DNA of 63,437 nucleotides from Chlamydiota bacterium. GTDB taxonomy: Bacteria; Chlamydiota; Chlamydiia; Chlamydiales; FEN-1388. The notes beneath the pieces were generated by a model. That model saw only the letters and a program-made list of their open reading frames with translations, had not been told where the DNA came from and made no database searches. The position numbers and the translations under genes are program-made. The DNA lies in the NCBI GenBank assembly GCA_013287775.1, contig JABDDE010000005.1:1-63437 (forward strand), given 5' to 3'. Positions 34,075 to 41,311 of the stretch are shown piece by piece (position 1 is the stretch's first letter; every line of letters starts with the position of its first letter).

Positions 34075-34230
34075 AGCTTACTCCTGAGTTGTTTTGGGCC
34101 GTTTGAGCCCTTGGTTTAATCGTGGAGGGTAAATATTGCCCTCTGACGTGTACTTTCAAGTACGACTTTAACTTAAGGAGTAGGCTTTTTTTGCCACCCC
34201 TAATTGCGCCGCGTTAGCGCGCAATTAGGG
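34075..34230 (-). other. non-coding flank upstream of the IS110 remnant
   Basis: The start codon is preceded by CAGGAG. Upstream lie a short hairpin (GGGCCGTTTGAGCCC), a palindrome GTACTTTCAAGTAC at about 34150-34163, and a stronger palindrome CCCTAATTGCGC / GCGCGCAATTAGGG at 34199-34230. In the IS110 group the bridge RNA is transcribed from this side, so this may be a relic of it. I cannot define its ends. Confidence 0.35.
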
Positions 34231-34379
34231 TATGTGACTGTAGGGAATGCGTTGCGTGCGACCGAGAGAACGTGGGATTGCGGTAGCAGCGACACCCATG
34301 GTATGACCGTAGGGTGTTGTGCATTGTGCTATGACGAGGGCACGGAGACAATGTATAGAGCCGTACCACGTTGTGGCCA

Positions 34380-34515
34380 ATATGGACCCCACTGCGGCAG
34401 CAGTGGAATTCATTAGCCCCGCGTGGAGCACGGCCGTAGCGCGCTCGCGCTACGGCCGGCGGAACGTGGGGTTACAGGGGCGTAAATAAAAACAGAGCTG
34501 CGGTAGCAGCGACAC
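34380..34515 (-). repeat. composite palindromic repeat, inverted copy left of the transposase
   Basis: Reads, in plus orientation, GTGGAATTCATTAGCCCCGC, the CGGCCGTAGCGCG/CGCGCTACGGCCG palindrome, GGAACGTGGGG, and ends GCTGCGGTAGCAGCGACAC. The copy on the other side of the transposase gene (35013-35077) starts GTGTCGCTGCTACCGC, so the two face each other. Confidence 0.85.
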
Positions 34516-34556
34516 TCACAGCATAGAAACGCATGGTATGAGGAGAAAAATCACAG

Positions 34557-35009
34557 ATGACACATTCCTATCGGGTACATTTTTACCATTGTATTTGGTC
34601 GACAAAACAACGATGCGCATTCATCATACCTAAAGTGCAAATGCATCTCTACACATACATAAATGGCATTATTACAAATCAATCTGGTAACTTGTTAGAA
34701 ATTGGTGGTATGCCAGATCATGTACATTTATTACTAAAACTAAGCGACGACCAGCAGTATTCTCATTTTATTCGGAACGTGAAAGCCAGTTCTTCATCAT
34801 GGATACATAAAAATTTTCCTGATATGCAAGAGTTTGCTTGGCAAGAAGGATATGGATCTTTTTCTGTGAGTTACTCCGCCCTAAAAACTGTTCAAAATTA
34901 TATACAAAACCAAGAAAAACATCATAAAAATATGACATTCGAACAAGAATATCGGCGTCTCTTGCAATTGCATGACACGCCATATGATGAGCGTTTTGTT
35001 GTTGGATAG
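34557..35009 (+). CDS. IS200-like / RAYT-type HUH transposase (Y1)
   Basis: An intact 150-residue transposase. The HUH motif is His55-Val-His57 in GGMPDHVHLLLKL and the nucleophilic Tyr is Tyr115 in TVQNYIQNQEKHH. The N-terminus SYRVHFYHCIWSTKQR and the tail FEQEYRRLLQLHD are typical of the family. It nicks and rejoins single-stranded DNA at hairpin ends. AGGAG lies about 14 bases before the ATG. No tnpB is present. Instead of insertion-sequence ends it has inverted GC-rich palindromes on both sides, the layout of REP-associated tyrosine transposases. The last codon and stop touch the right-hand repeat (GTTGGATAGG-GTGTCGC). Confidence 0.92.
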   Translation: MTHSYRVHFYHCIWSTKQRCAFIIPKVQMHLYTYINGIITNQSGNLLEIGGMPDHVHLLLKLSDDQQYSHFIRNVKASSSSWIHKNFPDMQEFAWQEGYGSFSVSYSALKTVQNYIQNQEKHHKNMTFEQEYRRLLQLHDTPYDERFVVG

Positions 35010-35530
35010 GGTGTCGCTGCTACCGCAACCCCACGTTTCGCCGGCCGTAGCGCGGGCGCGCTACGGCCGCGCTCCACGCCATACTTTACCACACATCTTT
35101 AATAATGGCGTAAACCCCAAGGCTGGAGTGATGTCAACTTAAAGAAACTTGTAACCAATCAGGACCTCGCCACGGTAGTGGCGAAATTTGCCGCTCTAGC
35201 CCCGCGTGCAGTGAAGGCTGCGCGCATCGCGCGCAGGCCGAGCGGAACGTGGGGTTTATGAGGCATCAATAAAAACGGAGCTGCGGTAGCAGCGACACAG
35301 AAATGTGTCTGCAACGACAATTATGTGCACTGACTAGGTCAAATACAATGGGTTTCGCTGCTGCCGCAGCTCTCTGTTTATTTCATGCTCCACAACCCCA
35401 CGTTCCTTCGATCGCACGCAATGCGTGCGCTCTTCAGTCACGCGGGGCTAATGAATTCCACCGCTACCGCGGTGGGGTCCATATCAACTAGAAGCATACT
35501 ATGTTACGCGTTTGCCTTGAGTTGACACCA
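35010..35530. repeat. composite palindromic repeats, right part of the transposase island
   Basis: The gap 35010-35678 is repeat. It contains a composite copy at 35013-35077, then the right copy (35119-35484) of the 364-base direct repeat, then a segment (about 35481-35530, ATATCAACTAGAAGCAT onward) shared with 22495-22552 and, inverted, with about 3795-3840. Confidence 0.85.
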
Positions 35531-35624
35531 CTCCAGCCTTAGACTGATGCGTATGCCGCTGCCAGTGAAATATAAATATGCTAGAACTGACAACGCGCTC
35601 GACAACATCGCTTGCAGCTCTTTT

Positions 35625-35672
35625 CGTCATGTGCTATTTTCCTTTCGTAAGAAAGGAAAATGGCATATGACG
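35625..35672 (-). terminator. gene-end palindrome after brnQ
   Basis: CGTCATGTGCTATTTTCC with an extended inner stem (TTTC/GAAA) and its complement. It starts six bases beyond the brnQ stop. Same family as 11250-11286. Confidence 0.75.
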
Positions 35673-35678
35673 TTATCA

Positions 35679-36800
35679 TTATTCCACTTCCCTAAGCTTG
35701 CGAGAGGACAACATCCCCCATACCTTACGGCCAATGTTGACTACCGTGAGCACAATGAGCGCAGGATACATAGTCTCCAGGATTGGCCCTAAAAACTGTG
35801 CAATACCAGAAAATTCAAGAGTCGACACAAGAAAAGCCACTATAAGGGTGCTCACTATCGCCGTGGTGTTGCCAATTTTTTCGCGAAAAACCTCTGTACG
35901 CAAAAATTCTGCAAACAGAGAAGTGAGTGCAATAGCCGTTGTCAAACATGCTAACACTACAGCAACGCATATGCAGGGAGCAGCAAAGAAGCCGAGTGAG
36001 GCAATTGCCACCTTGCCAAACATCTCTTGCGGACGAGCACCCTCCAGGAGAGGCGCATAGAACCAGCCAAGTAATACCAGAGCAAAGTATACCACATATA
36101 AGAGCACTGCCCCTACTACTGATGCTTTTATAAAAAATTTTAACGGTGACCCTCCTTCGCCTCGTTCAGAGCGTGTCTGCAACAGGTGTTTGATGACAAA
36201 TCCTGAAAAGAAGAACGCAGCCACCAAATCCATCGTCTGATATCCTTTAAAAAAACCATTTGTAAAGGCCACAAAACCTTCAGACTGCATTGGAGCAGAT
36301 ACTGGAGCCTGATAGAGGCTGACACCGGTAATGCTTGCTACAGCAAGTAATAAAAAGGGCGTAAGGAACACCCCCAAGATCGACACAATCTTGTTTTTAT
36401 TTGCCGTTAACAGATAAATGAGTACGCAGAGTACCAAGCTCGTCACTGGAAGCGACATAGATGGAAACAGTGGAAGACAGGCACCATGAATCACGGTGAG
36501 GCAACGCGCAAGCACTCCAAATGGTCCCATAAGCCCAAGTGCAATAAAAGAAAATATAAATATCCCCTTTTTCCCGAAATAACTAAAAAATTCCTTAATC
36601 TCGCCATTATATAGTGCCATACCCAGCATCCCAAGAAATGGAAAAATCACACAGGTACAGAGCACGCCCAATGAAGCCATACCATAATGGCCTCCACTTT
36701 CCATACCTATCGCTAAGGGGAAGACGAGATTGCCCGATCCGAAGAACATCGAAAAGAGCGCAAACCCCGTGCTTAGTATCAGTAACGTTTCTTTTTTCAT
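35679..36800 (-). CDS. brnQ: branched-chain amino acid transporter, LIVCS family
   Basis: A 373-residue inner-membrane symporter for leucine, isoleucine and valine with eleven or twelve hydrophobic segments. The N-terminus (LLILSTGFALFSMFFGSGNLVFPLAIG) is diagnostic; other typical segments are TPFLLLAVASITG and GYQTMDLVAAFFF. It is somewhat shorter than the roughly 430-residue E. coli protein. TAGGAGGT lies five bases before the ATG. Upstream it has an intrinsic terminator, a 38-codon leader reading frame rich in Ile and Leu, and a promoter, so expression is probably controlled by attenuation responding to branched-chain amino acids. For an obligate intracellular bacterium this links uptake to host supply. 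Confidence 0.94.
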   Translation of the reverse strand: MKKETLLILSTGFALFSMFFGSGNLVFPLAIGMESGGHYGMASLGVLCTCVIFPFLGMLGMALYNGEIKEFFSYFGKKGIFIFSFIALGLMGPFGVLARCLTVIHGACLPLFPSMSLPVTSLVLCVLIYLLTANKNKIVSILGVFLTPFLLLAVASITGVSLYQAPVSAPMQSEGFVAFTNGFFKGYQTMDLVAAFFFSGFVIKHLLQTRSERGEGGSPLKFFIKASVVGAVLLYVVYFALVLLGWFYAPLLEGARPQEMFGKVAIASLGFFAAPCICVAVVLACLTTAIALTSLFAEFLRTEVFREKIGNTTAIVSTLIVAFLVSTLEFSGIAQFLGPILETMYPALIVLTVVNIGRKVWGMLSSRKLREVE

Positions 36801-36830
36801 AAACCTCCTATAATTTATAACAAAGCAAAA

Positions 36831-36862
36831 AAAAACCGCACCTCTTACGAGAGTGCGGTTTT
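36831..36862 (-). terminator. intrinsic terminator in the brnQ leader
   Basis: On the minus strand AAAACCGCAC pairs with GTGCGGTTTT, with a short upper stem and CGTA loop, followed by a run of U. It ends about 30 bases before the brnQ start, so it would stop transcription before the gene. Confidence 0.9.
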
Positions 36863-36900
36863 GACTACCACATGAATTGGAATTTGTAGGTAAATACCAA

Positions 36901-37017
36901 TTACATAGGCCCGCACCTCCAAAAGATGTGGCTCATAATAATCTCAACAATGCTCAGAGATATGTAATTGTTAGTACCCATACCCATACGGTATCTTAAT
37001 CCTTGTAAATTGGTCAT
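36901..37017 (-). CDS. leader peptide of brnQ, 38 codons
   Basis: The frame runs from an ATG at 37017 to a TAA at 36901-36903. It includes five Ile, three Leu and one Val; codons 19-31 read ISLSIVEIIMSHI, nearly half branched-chain residues. The following codons (FWRCGPM) are written in the very bases (GGAGGTGCGGG) that can act as antiterminator. An AGGAG lies directly against the ATG, which is closer than ideal; a start at codon 11 or 13 (MGMG) is possible and would not change the control region. Confidence 0.65.
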   Translation of the reverse strand: MTNLQGLRYRMGMGTNNYISLSIVEIIMSHIFWRCGPM

Positions 37018-37055
37018 CTCCTAACTTTAGCAGACGACAATGACATTTTATAAAA

Positions 37056-37085
37056 ATTTTAGCACATCTAATTATAATTATGCAA
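37056..37085 (-). promoter_or_regulatory. predicted promoter of the brnQ leader transcript
   Basis: On the minus strand TTGCAT (37085-37080) and TAAAAT (37061-37056) are 18 bases apart. A start point near 37049 would give a leader of about 250 nucleotides. Confidence 0.6.
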
Positions 37086-37148
37086 GGAGAAAAAATCAAA
37101 TCAACACTTTATTTCCTGATTGATGAGTAAAAAGAAAACAATACACTG

Positions 37149-37190
37149 TATGCTACTGCTCGAGCGGAGCTCGGGCAGTAAGCATACAAT
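37149..37190 (-). terminator. hairpin after glgC
   Basis: TGTATGCTACTGCTCGAG and CTCGGGCAGTAAGCATACA form a long stem ten bases beyond the glgC stop. The loop region (CGGAGC) resembles the CTCGCAAGCTC hairpin family. Confidence 0.75.
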
Positions 37191-37200
37191 GTTTATCACC

Positions 37201-38556
37201 TTACAACACGAACCCATCCGGAATGGATGCCCCGCGTGGCACGACAATAACACCATCGCGAATGAAGATATTGTCCCCATCATAGTTTGTGAGGTTATTT
37301 TTGTTGACAAGCTGCACGTTTTTGCCAATGGAGACGTTTTTATCGATAATGGCACTCCGAATAGTACAGCCAGCATCAATACACAGATTTTTAGCTGCAC
37401 CGCCACCCATGTCAGAGGGCGCTGTATAAAAATCATGACCCATAATGTACGAGTCCTGAATCACCGTGTCGCGCTTTATCACAGCACGATGGCCTAAAAG
37501 GGAGTTACAAATCTCCTCGGCCTCAATAATAGTGCCCTCACAGACGATGGAGAGCTTAATTTTGGTATTATAAATTTTTGGGCCTGGCAGGTGGTGGCGA
37601 TTGGTATAGATGGGCTGCAGCTCATTGTAACAGTCAAAAGGCGGCTCAGAGGTGGTAAGCGCCATGTTTGCCTTGTAAAATGAGCCAATCGTGCCAATAT
37701 CTTCCCAGTAGCCATCATGCGCAAAGGCGGCAATGGAGCCACTCTTTACCTTGGTTGGAATCAGGTGTTTGCCAAAATCCTCCCGAGGATCATCTTGGAG
37801 CAGTTTAAAAAGAGCTTGCCGCTTAAAGAGATAGATGCCCATAGAGCCGAGATAGCATTTTTCAGAGTTGCTATCGAGACCCATCTTTTCGAGGGAGGCT
37901 GGAGCGGTCTTGAGCCTATCAAGATCGGCGCGCTCGCTTGGTTTTTCATAAAAATCAATAATGTGATGATCTTCATTGATTTTCATGATCCCCATACGCT
38001 TGGCATCCTGTTCATTGACTGCCAAGGTCGCAACTAATACATCGACATCCTTTTGTATGGCTGTCTGCATCATCTGCCGAAAATCTAAGCGATAGAGCTG
38101 ATCCCCTGAAAGGATTAAAAAGTACTCTGCATTGGTTTCTAAGAGGTATTCCATATTTTGGCGCACAGCATCGGCAGTCCCCAAATACCATGTCGTTCGA
38201 TCCATCTTTTGCTCGGCGCTCAGCACTTCTATAAATCCTGGCGAGAAGGTGCCAAGACGATATGCCTGAAAAATATGCTTGTGCAACGATGATGCCAAAA
38301 ACTGCGTCACTACAAAGATTTTTTGTATGTCGGAGTTTAGGGAATTGGAAATCGGCACATCTATAAGACGATATCTGCCCCCAAAACATATTGCAGGCTT
38401 ACATCGGCTTTTAGTCAATGGATACAACCTCGATCCTTGACCACCACCCAAGATAACACAGGCTACATTACTCATGTTTACTGGCTTTGGAGCTACCGTA
38501 GAGGCTATTTGTGGAGCTACTGTTTTTTTGACGAGAGAAGAAATGATAGTATTCAT
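37201..38556 (-). CDS. glgC: glucose-1-phosphate adenylyltransferase
   Basis: Makes ADP-glucose for glycogen synthesis. From the ATG at 38556 (AAGGA eleven bases upstream) the protein has 451 residues. The nucleotide-binding start VILGGGQGSRLYPLT, KPAICFGGRYRLIDVPISN, FILSGDQLYRLDF and the metal/substrate segment WEDIGTIGSFYKANM are all present, and the C-terminal left-handed beta-helix shows hexapeptide periodicity. An upstream in-frame start would begin in a GC hairpin and is unlikely. It is divergent from the unknown gene at 38796. No other glg gene is in the window. Confidence 0.96.
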   Translation of the reverse strand: MNTIISSLVKKTVAPQIASTVAPKPVNMSNVACVILGGGQGSRLYPLTKSRCKPAICFGGRYRLIDVPISNSLNSDIQKIFVVTQFLASSLHKHIFQAYRLGTFSPGFIEVLSAEQKMDRTTWYLGTADAVRQNMEYLLETNAEYFLILSGDQLYRLDFRQMMQTAIQKDVDVLVATLAVNEQDAKRMGIMKINEDHHIIDFYEKPSERADLDRLKTAPASLEKMGLDSNSEKCYLGSMGIYLFKRQALFKLLQDDPREDFGKHLIPTKVKSGSIAAFAHDGYWEDIGTIGSFYKANMALTTSEPPFDCYNELQPIYTNRHHLPGPKIYNTKIKLSIVCEGTIIEAEEICNSLLGHRAVIKRDTVIQDSYIMGHDFYTAPSDMGGGAAKNLCIDAGCTIRSAIIDKNVSIGKNVQLVNKNNLTNYDGDNIFIRDGVIVVPRGASIPDGFVL

Positions 38557-38614
38557 AATTTTATTTTCCTTATTCCCGTCGTATAGCAAATGGGAGGATT
38601 TTGGTAAATTTTTT

Positions 38615-38650
38615 TTTGTGTGGGAGCCGCGTGTGCGGCCCCCACACAAA
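38615..38650. repeat. hairpin between glgC and the unknown gene
   Basis: TTTGTGTGGG / CCCACACAAA enclose a second small hairpin GCCGC-GTGT-GCGGC. It lies upstream of both divergent genes, so it is not a terminator of either. Confidence 0.6.
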
Positions 38651-38795
38651 TGAGTTGGCACGCACCTAGTGTAAAAAAAATAATTTACAAAATAATCAAA
38701 AAATGTTTATATGAAGATATAAAGTAAAAATATAAAATTTGCTCATAGTGTAGAATCCAATTGGTTGTGCACTTAGAGTATAGAGGAGGTTTTTT

Positions 38796-39611
38796 ATGGG
38801 TCCATTAGGTGATATAGGTTTTAATGTCTTTAGACAAGCTGTAACTGCACTCGCACGAGGTTTTCATTATAGAAACCCGGAGGACATAGGGAACGCTGCA
38901 GCAAATGCAGTATCAGTAAACATAGTAGCGCAGAATACGTTATCGCCACGAGAAGCAGAATATAACCCAAACGTTCCAATACAAAATGCGGCACAAAATG
39001 CGCGTGATGCACTGCAATATGCACGAGAGGCGTTGGAGAATGCACACACTATGCCATTAACGCCAGAACGAAAGAGTCTAATGATCGCTAATGTTCAGGC
39101 CTTTGTAGCGCTAGCGAGACATGCACAATCGAGTGCAGCAGACGTACCCCTTGATGAAGGGGCTGTACCAAACAACGAAACAGGGACTATACTGCATGAT
39201 ACTGTACGTAATATAGATATCAACGTTCAGGAGACACAACGAATAGCCACCGAGATACTGCGCTCCATACCTACACAAGTAGTAGTACAAGCAAGTCAAC
39301 AGCAGCCGACACAAGCTCCGCTAGTAGCACTGCCCGCCACTCCAACTGTACAAGCATCATTAAACCAGATTACCAATCAACTCGCAAACATATCAAACAG
39401 AATACAGCAGATAGCAAACACAACCCCGGTATCATTACCTCGCGGGCCTAATGAAGGGGCTCCTGTAACCGACTTGGCAATGATCAATGAGCGACGCAGG
39501 CAGATGCACCTTGACCCACTGAACGAGCTACCAGCGTGGGCAATTGGAGGCCAAGTAAGGTCCTATATGGGGCAGATCGTATCTAGACCAGACAACCAGT
39601 ATAGAGGCTAG
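38796..39611 (+). CDS. unrecognised Ala/Gln-rich helical protein, 271 residues
   Basis: The start has a strong GAGGAGG eight bases upstream. There is no signal peptide or membrane helix. Most of the chain is Ala-, Asn- and Gln-rich and predicted helical (QNAAQNARDALQYAREALEN), with a Gln/Pro segment at about 165-185 and a C-terminal basic part. The composition and the AT-rich leader resemble other unrecognised genes of the window (8388, 46354, 59505). Convergent with rsmB, 55 bases apart. Function unknown; possibly a lineage-specific secreted protein. Confidence 0.75.
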   Translation: MGPLGDIGFNVFRQAVTALARGFHYRNPEDIGNAAANAVSVNIVAQNTLSPREAEYNPNVPIQNAAQNARDALQYAREALENAHTMPLTPERKSLMIANVQAFVALARHAQSSAADVPLDEGAVPNNETGTILHDTVRNIDINVQETQRIATEILRSIPTQVVVQASQQQPTQAPLVALPATPTVQASLNQITNQLANISNRIQQIANTTPVSLPRGPNEGAPVTDLAMINERRRQMHLDPLNELPAWAIGGQVRSYMGQIVSRPDNQYRG

Positions 39612-39666
39612 GCTCAAGTTATTCCCAAAATCTACACTGGCGATAGAATTGAACTCGTATCGCGAT

Positions 39667-40926
39667 CTACAGGCGCGCTACGAGTCCAAATATCCCCCCA
39701 CCCTCTCCGTACTGCATCTCCCCAGGAAGCACCATAACTGGCTCGCCATCAAGCTCAAGACCAAGTTCTGGGGCTATTTTTTCGAGAAGAGCTTCGTTTT
39801 CTTCTGGGAGAATGCTACAGGTGCTGTACCAAATCCGTCCACCGGGCGCAAGAAGCCGTGCAGCACTCTGTAGCAACCTGAATTGCTGCTGTGTGAGCTC
39901 ATTAATTGCCTGCTTTTGCAGCCGCCAGCGTGCTTCGGGGCATTTATAGAGGACGCCGCTATTACTACACGGTGCATCCACCACAATAAGATCAAATCGC
40001 TGCTCTAATTGTAGCTCTTGTAATTGGAGCTCTTCACCACGCCCACAATGCACTCTAGCAGCAATTCCATATTTTGTGAGGTTTTCTTGTAAAAGAGCCA
40101 CTTTTGCAGGTGAGACATCATTAGCAACCAGCATGCTTGTTGGGAAAAGATCATGAAGAAGCACTGTCTTTCCACCAGGGGCTGCACACATATCTAAAAT
40201 GGTTTTTGGTGGCTTTTCAAGGCGTTTTGCGCACTGCCATAGAAGATAGGGCTGCGTCTTGTTTTGAATGTAAAAAGAGGGCGATGCTGCGATAGCTCCA
40301 ATGGGAGCACTGCCCTCAAAGACATACATCTGCCCATCTTGTATGGCATCCTTCAAAAGAGCACGGGTTTCTGCATTGGGGTCACATCTTAGGCGCGCCA
40401 TGAATGGGCAAGGACGGTTTTCGGCCTGAAGAATCTTCTCGGCACGCGCTTGATCATAATGCTGCACGAGCTGCTCTACAAAAAAATCGGTATAGGAGTA
40501 GCGGTCAGCAAGGTTTTCAGGCACTTGGGCGTGTTCTCGATCAATATTTCGAAGCAGTCCATTTATAAAGCGAGCAAAATGGGGGCTTGCTGTTTCTTTA
40601 CTCAGCGCTACCATTTCATTGACAATAGCGTGAGGGGGCATTCTATCCAGGAAAAACCATTGATAGAGAGCGAGCCGCAAAAGCACCTTTTCAGCAAGTT
40701 TTGCGGGCAGTTTGTGGTTTGCTGTGACTCTTTTTGCCTGATAGTCTAAATAACGCTGCATCCGTAGGGTGCCACAAGCAAGCTCATAAGCGAGGTCGAC
40801 ATCCAGTTTTGAAGGCGCTGCATGTGCTTTCCAGCGTGTTATTGAATCGTCGATAAAGGTGTGAGTGCGCTCCCACGCCATCAGCGCATGAAATGCCGCC
40901 GCACGGGAGGATGTTTTTGACGCCAT
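39667..40926 (-). CDS. rsmB: 16S rRNA m5C967 methyltransferase (RsmB/Sun family)
   Basis: The protein of 419 residues (ATG at 40926) joins an N-terminal NusB-like RNA-binding domain (about 1-140) to an AdoMet methyltransferase. Motifs are DMCAAPGGKTVLL for AdoMet, VVDAPCSNSGVLYKCPEARWR with one catalytic Cys and YSTCSILPEENE with the other. It methylates a cytosine of 16S rRNA. Longer in-frame starts lie within the composite repeat, which touches the chosen ATG (GGTAGCAGCGAAACCTATG), so the gene's own ribosome site seems to have been replaced by repeat. The symbol is tentative, since paralogues differ in target base. Confidence 0.88.
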   Translation of the reverse strand: MASKTSSRAAAFHALMAWERTHTFIDDSITRWKAHAAPSKLDVDLAYELACGTLRMQRYLDYQAKRVTANHKLPAKLAEKVLLRLALYQWFFLDRMPPHAIVNEMVALSKETASPHFARFINGLLRNIDREHAQVPENLADRYSYTDFFVEQLVQHYDQARAEKILQAENRPCPFMARLRCDPNAETRALLKDAIQDGQMYVFEGSAPIGAIAASPSFYIQNKTQPYLLWQCAKRLEKPPKTILDMCAAPGGKTVLLHDLFPTSMLVANDVSPAKVALLQENLTKYGIAARVHCGRGEELQLQELQLEQRFDLIVVDAPCSNSGVLYKCPEARWRLQKQAINELTQQQFRLLQSAARLLAPGGRIWYSTCSILPEENEALLEKIAPELGLELDGEPVMVLPGEMQYGEGGGIFGLVARL

Positions 40927-40927
40927 A

Positions 40928-41225
40928 GGTTTCGCTGCTACCGCAGCTCTGTTTTTATTTATTCGCCTATAACCCCACGTTCCACGCAGGCTGTGCGCAT
41001 AGCGCACTGCCGCGTTTCACGCGGGGCTAACCCCACGTTCCGCTCGGCCCGCGCGCTAGCGCCGCGGCCTTCACTGCACGCGGGGCTAGAGCTGCATTTC
41101 GCCACTACCGTGGCTCGGTTCTGATTGGTTACAAAACCCCACGTTCCACGCAGGCTGTGCGCATAGCGCACTGCCGCGTTTCACGCGGGGCTAACCACTG
41201 ACCGCCGCTACCGCGGCGGGGCTCT
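40928..41225. repeat. composite palindromic repeats with a 60-bp direct duplication
   Basis: The gap 40927-41311 contains three repeat units. A unit starting AACCCCACGTTCCACGCAGG and ending CGCGGGGCTAACC occurs twice without visible difference (about 40971-41033 and 41136-41198), with another variant (CCGCTCGGCCCGCGCGC...) between. The last 85 bases before the next gene are AT-rich and should hold its promoter. Confidence 0.85.
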
Positions 41226-41311
41226 ACAGCGCAAAGTCGTCTTTAGACATCTTAGGCATGGCAGAATAAGCACAAATATAGTATACTCTTATTTAAATCA
41301 TTTATACAAGT

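Larger units (their letters stand above)
36801..37049 (-). promoter_or_regulatory. brnQ leader region: putative ribosome-mediated attenuator
   Basis: In mRNA order: leader reading frame (37017 to 36901), alternative pairing segments, then an intrinsic terminator just before brnQ. Segment pairs seen: TATGTAATTG (36961-36970) with CAATTACATA (36898-36907), 10 bp perfect; the leader's GTGCGG (complement of 36911-36916) can pair with CCGCAC in the left arm of the terminator; CCACAT in the leader can pair with ATGTGG just before the terminator. The terminator's own right arm repeats the leader sequence AGGTGCGG, so the two compete for the same partner. Confidence 0.7.

Noticed and set aside
36801..37049. 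T-box or metabolite riboswitch upstream of brnQ
   Set aside because: No T-box consensus (AGGGTGG...ACCGCG) or specifier-loop layout is present, and the translated leader with competing stems explains the region better.
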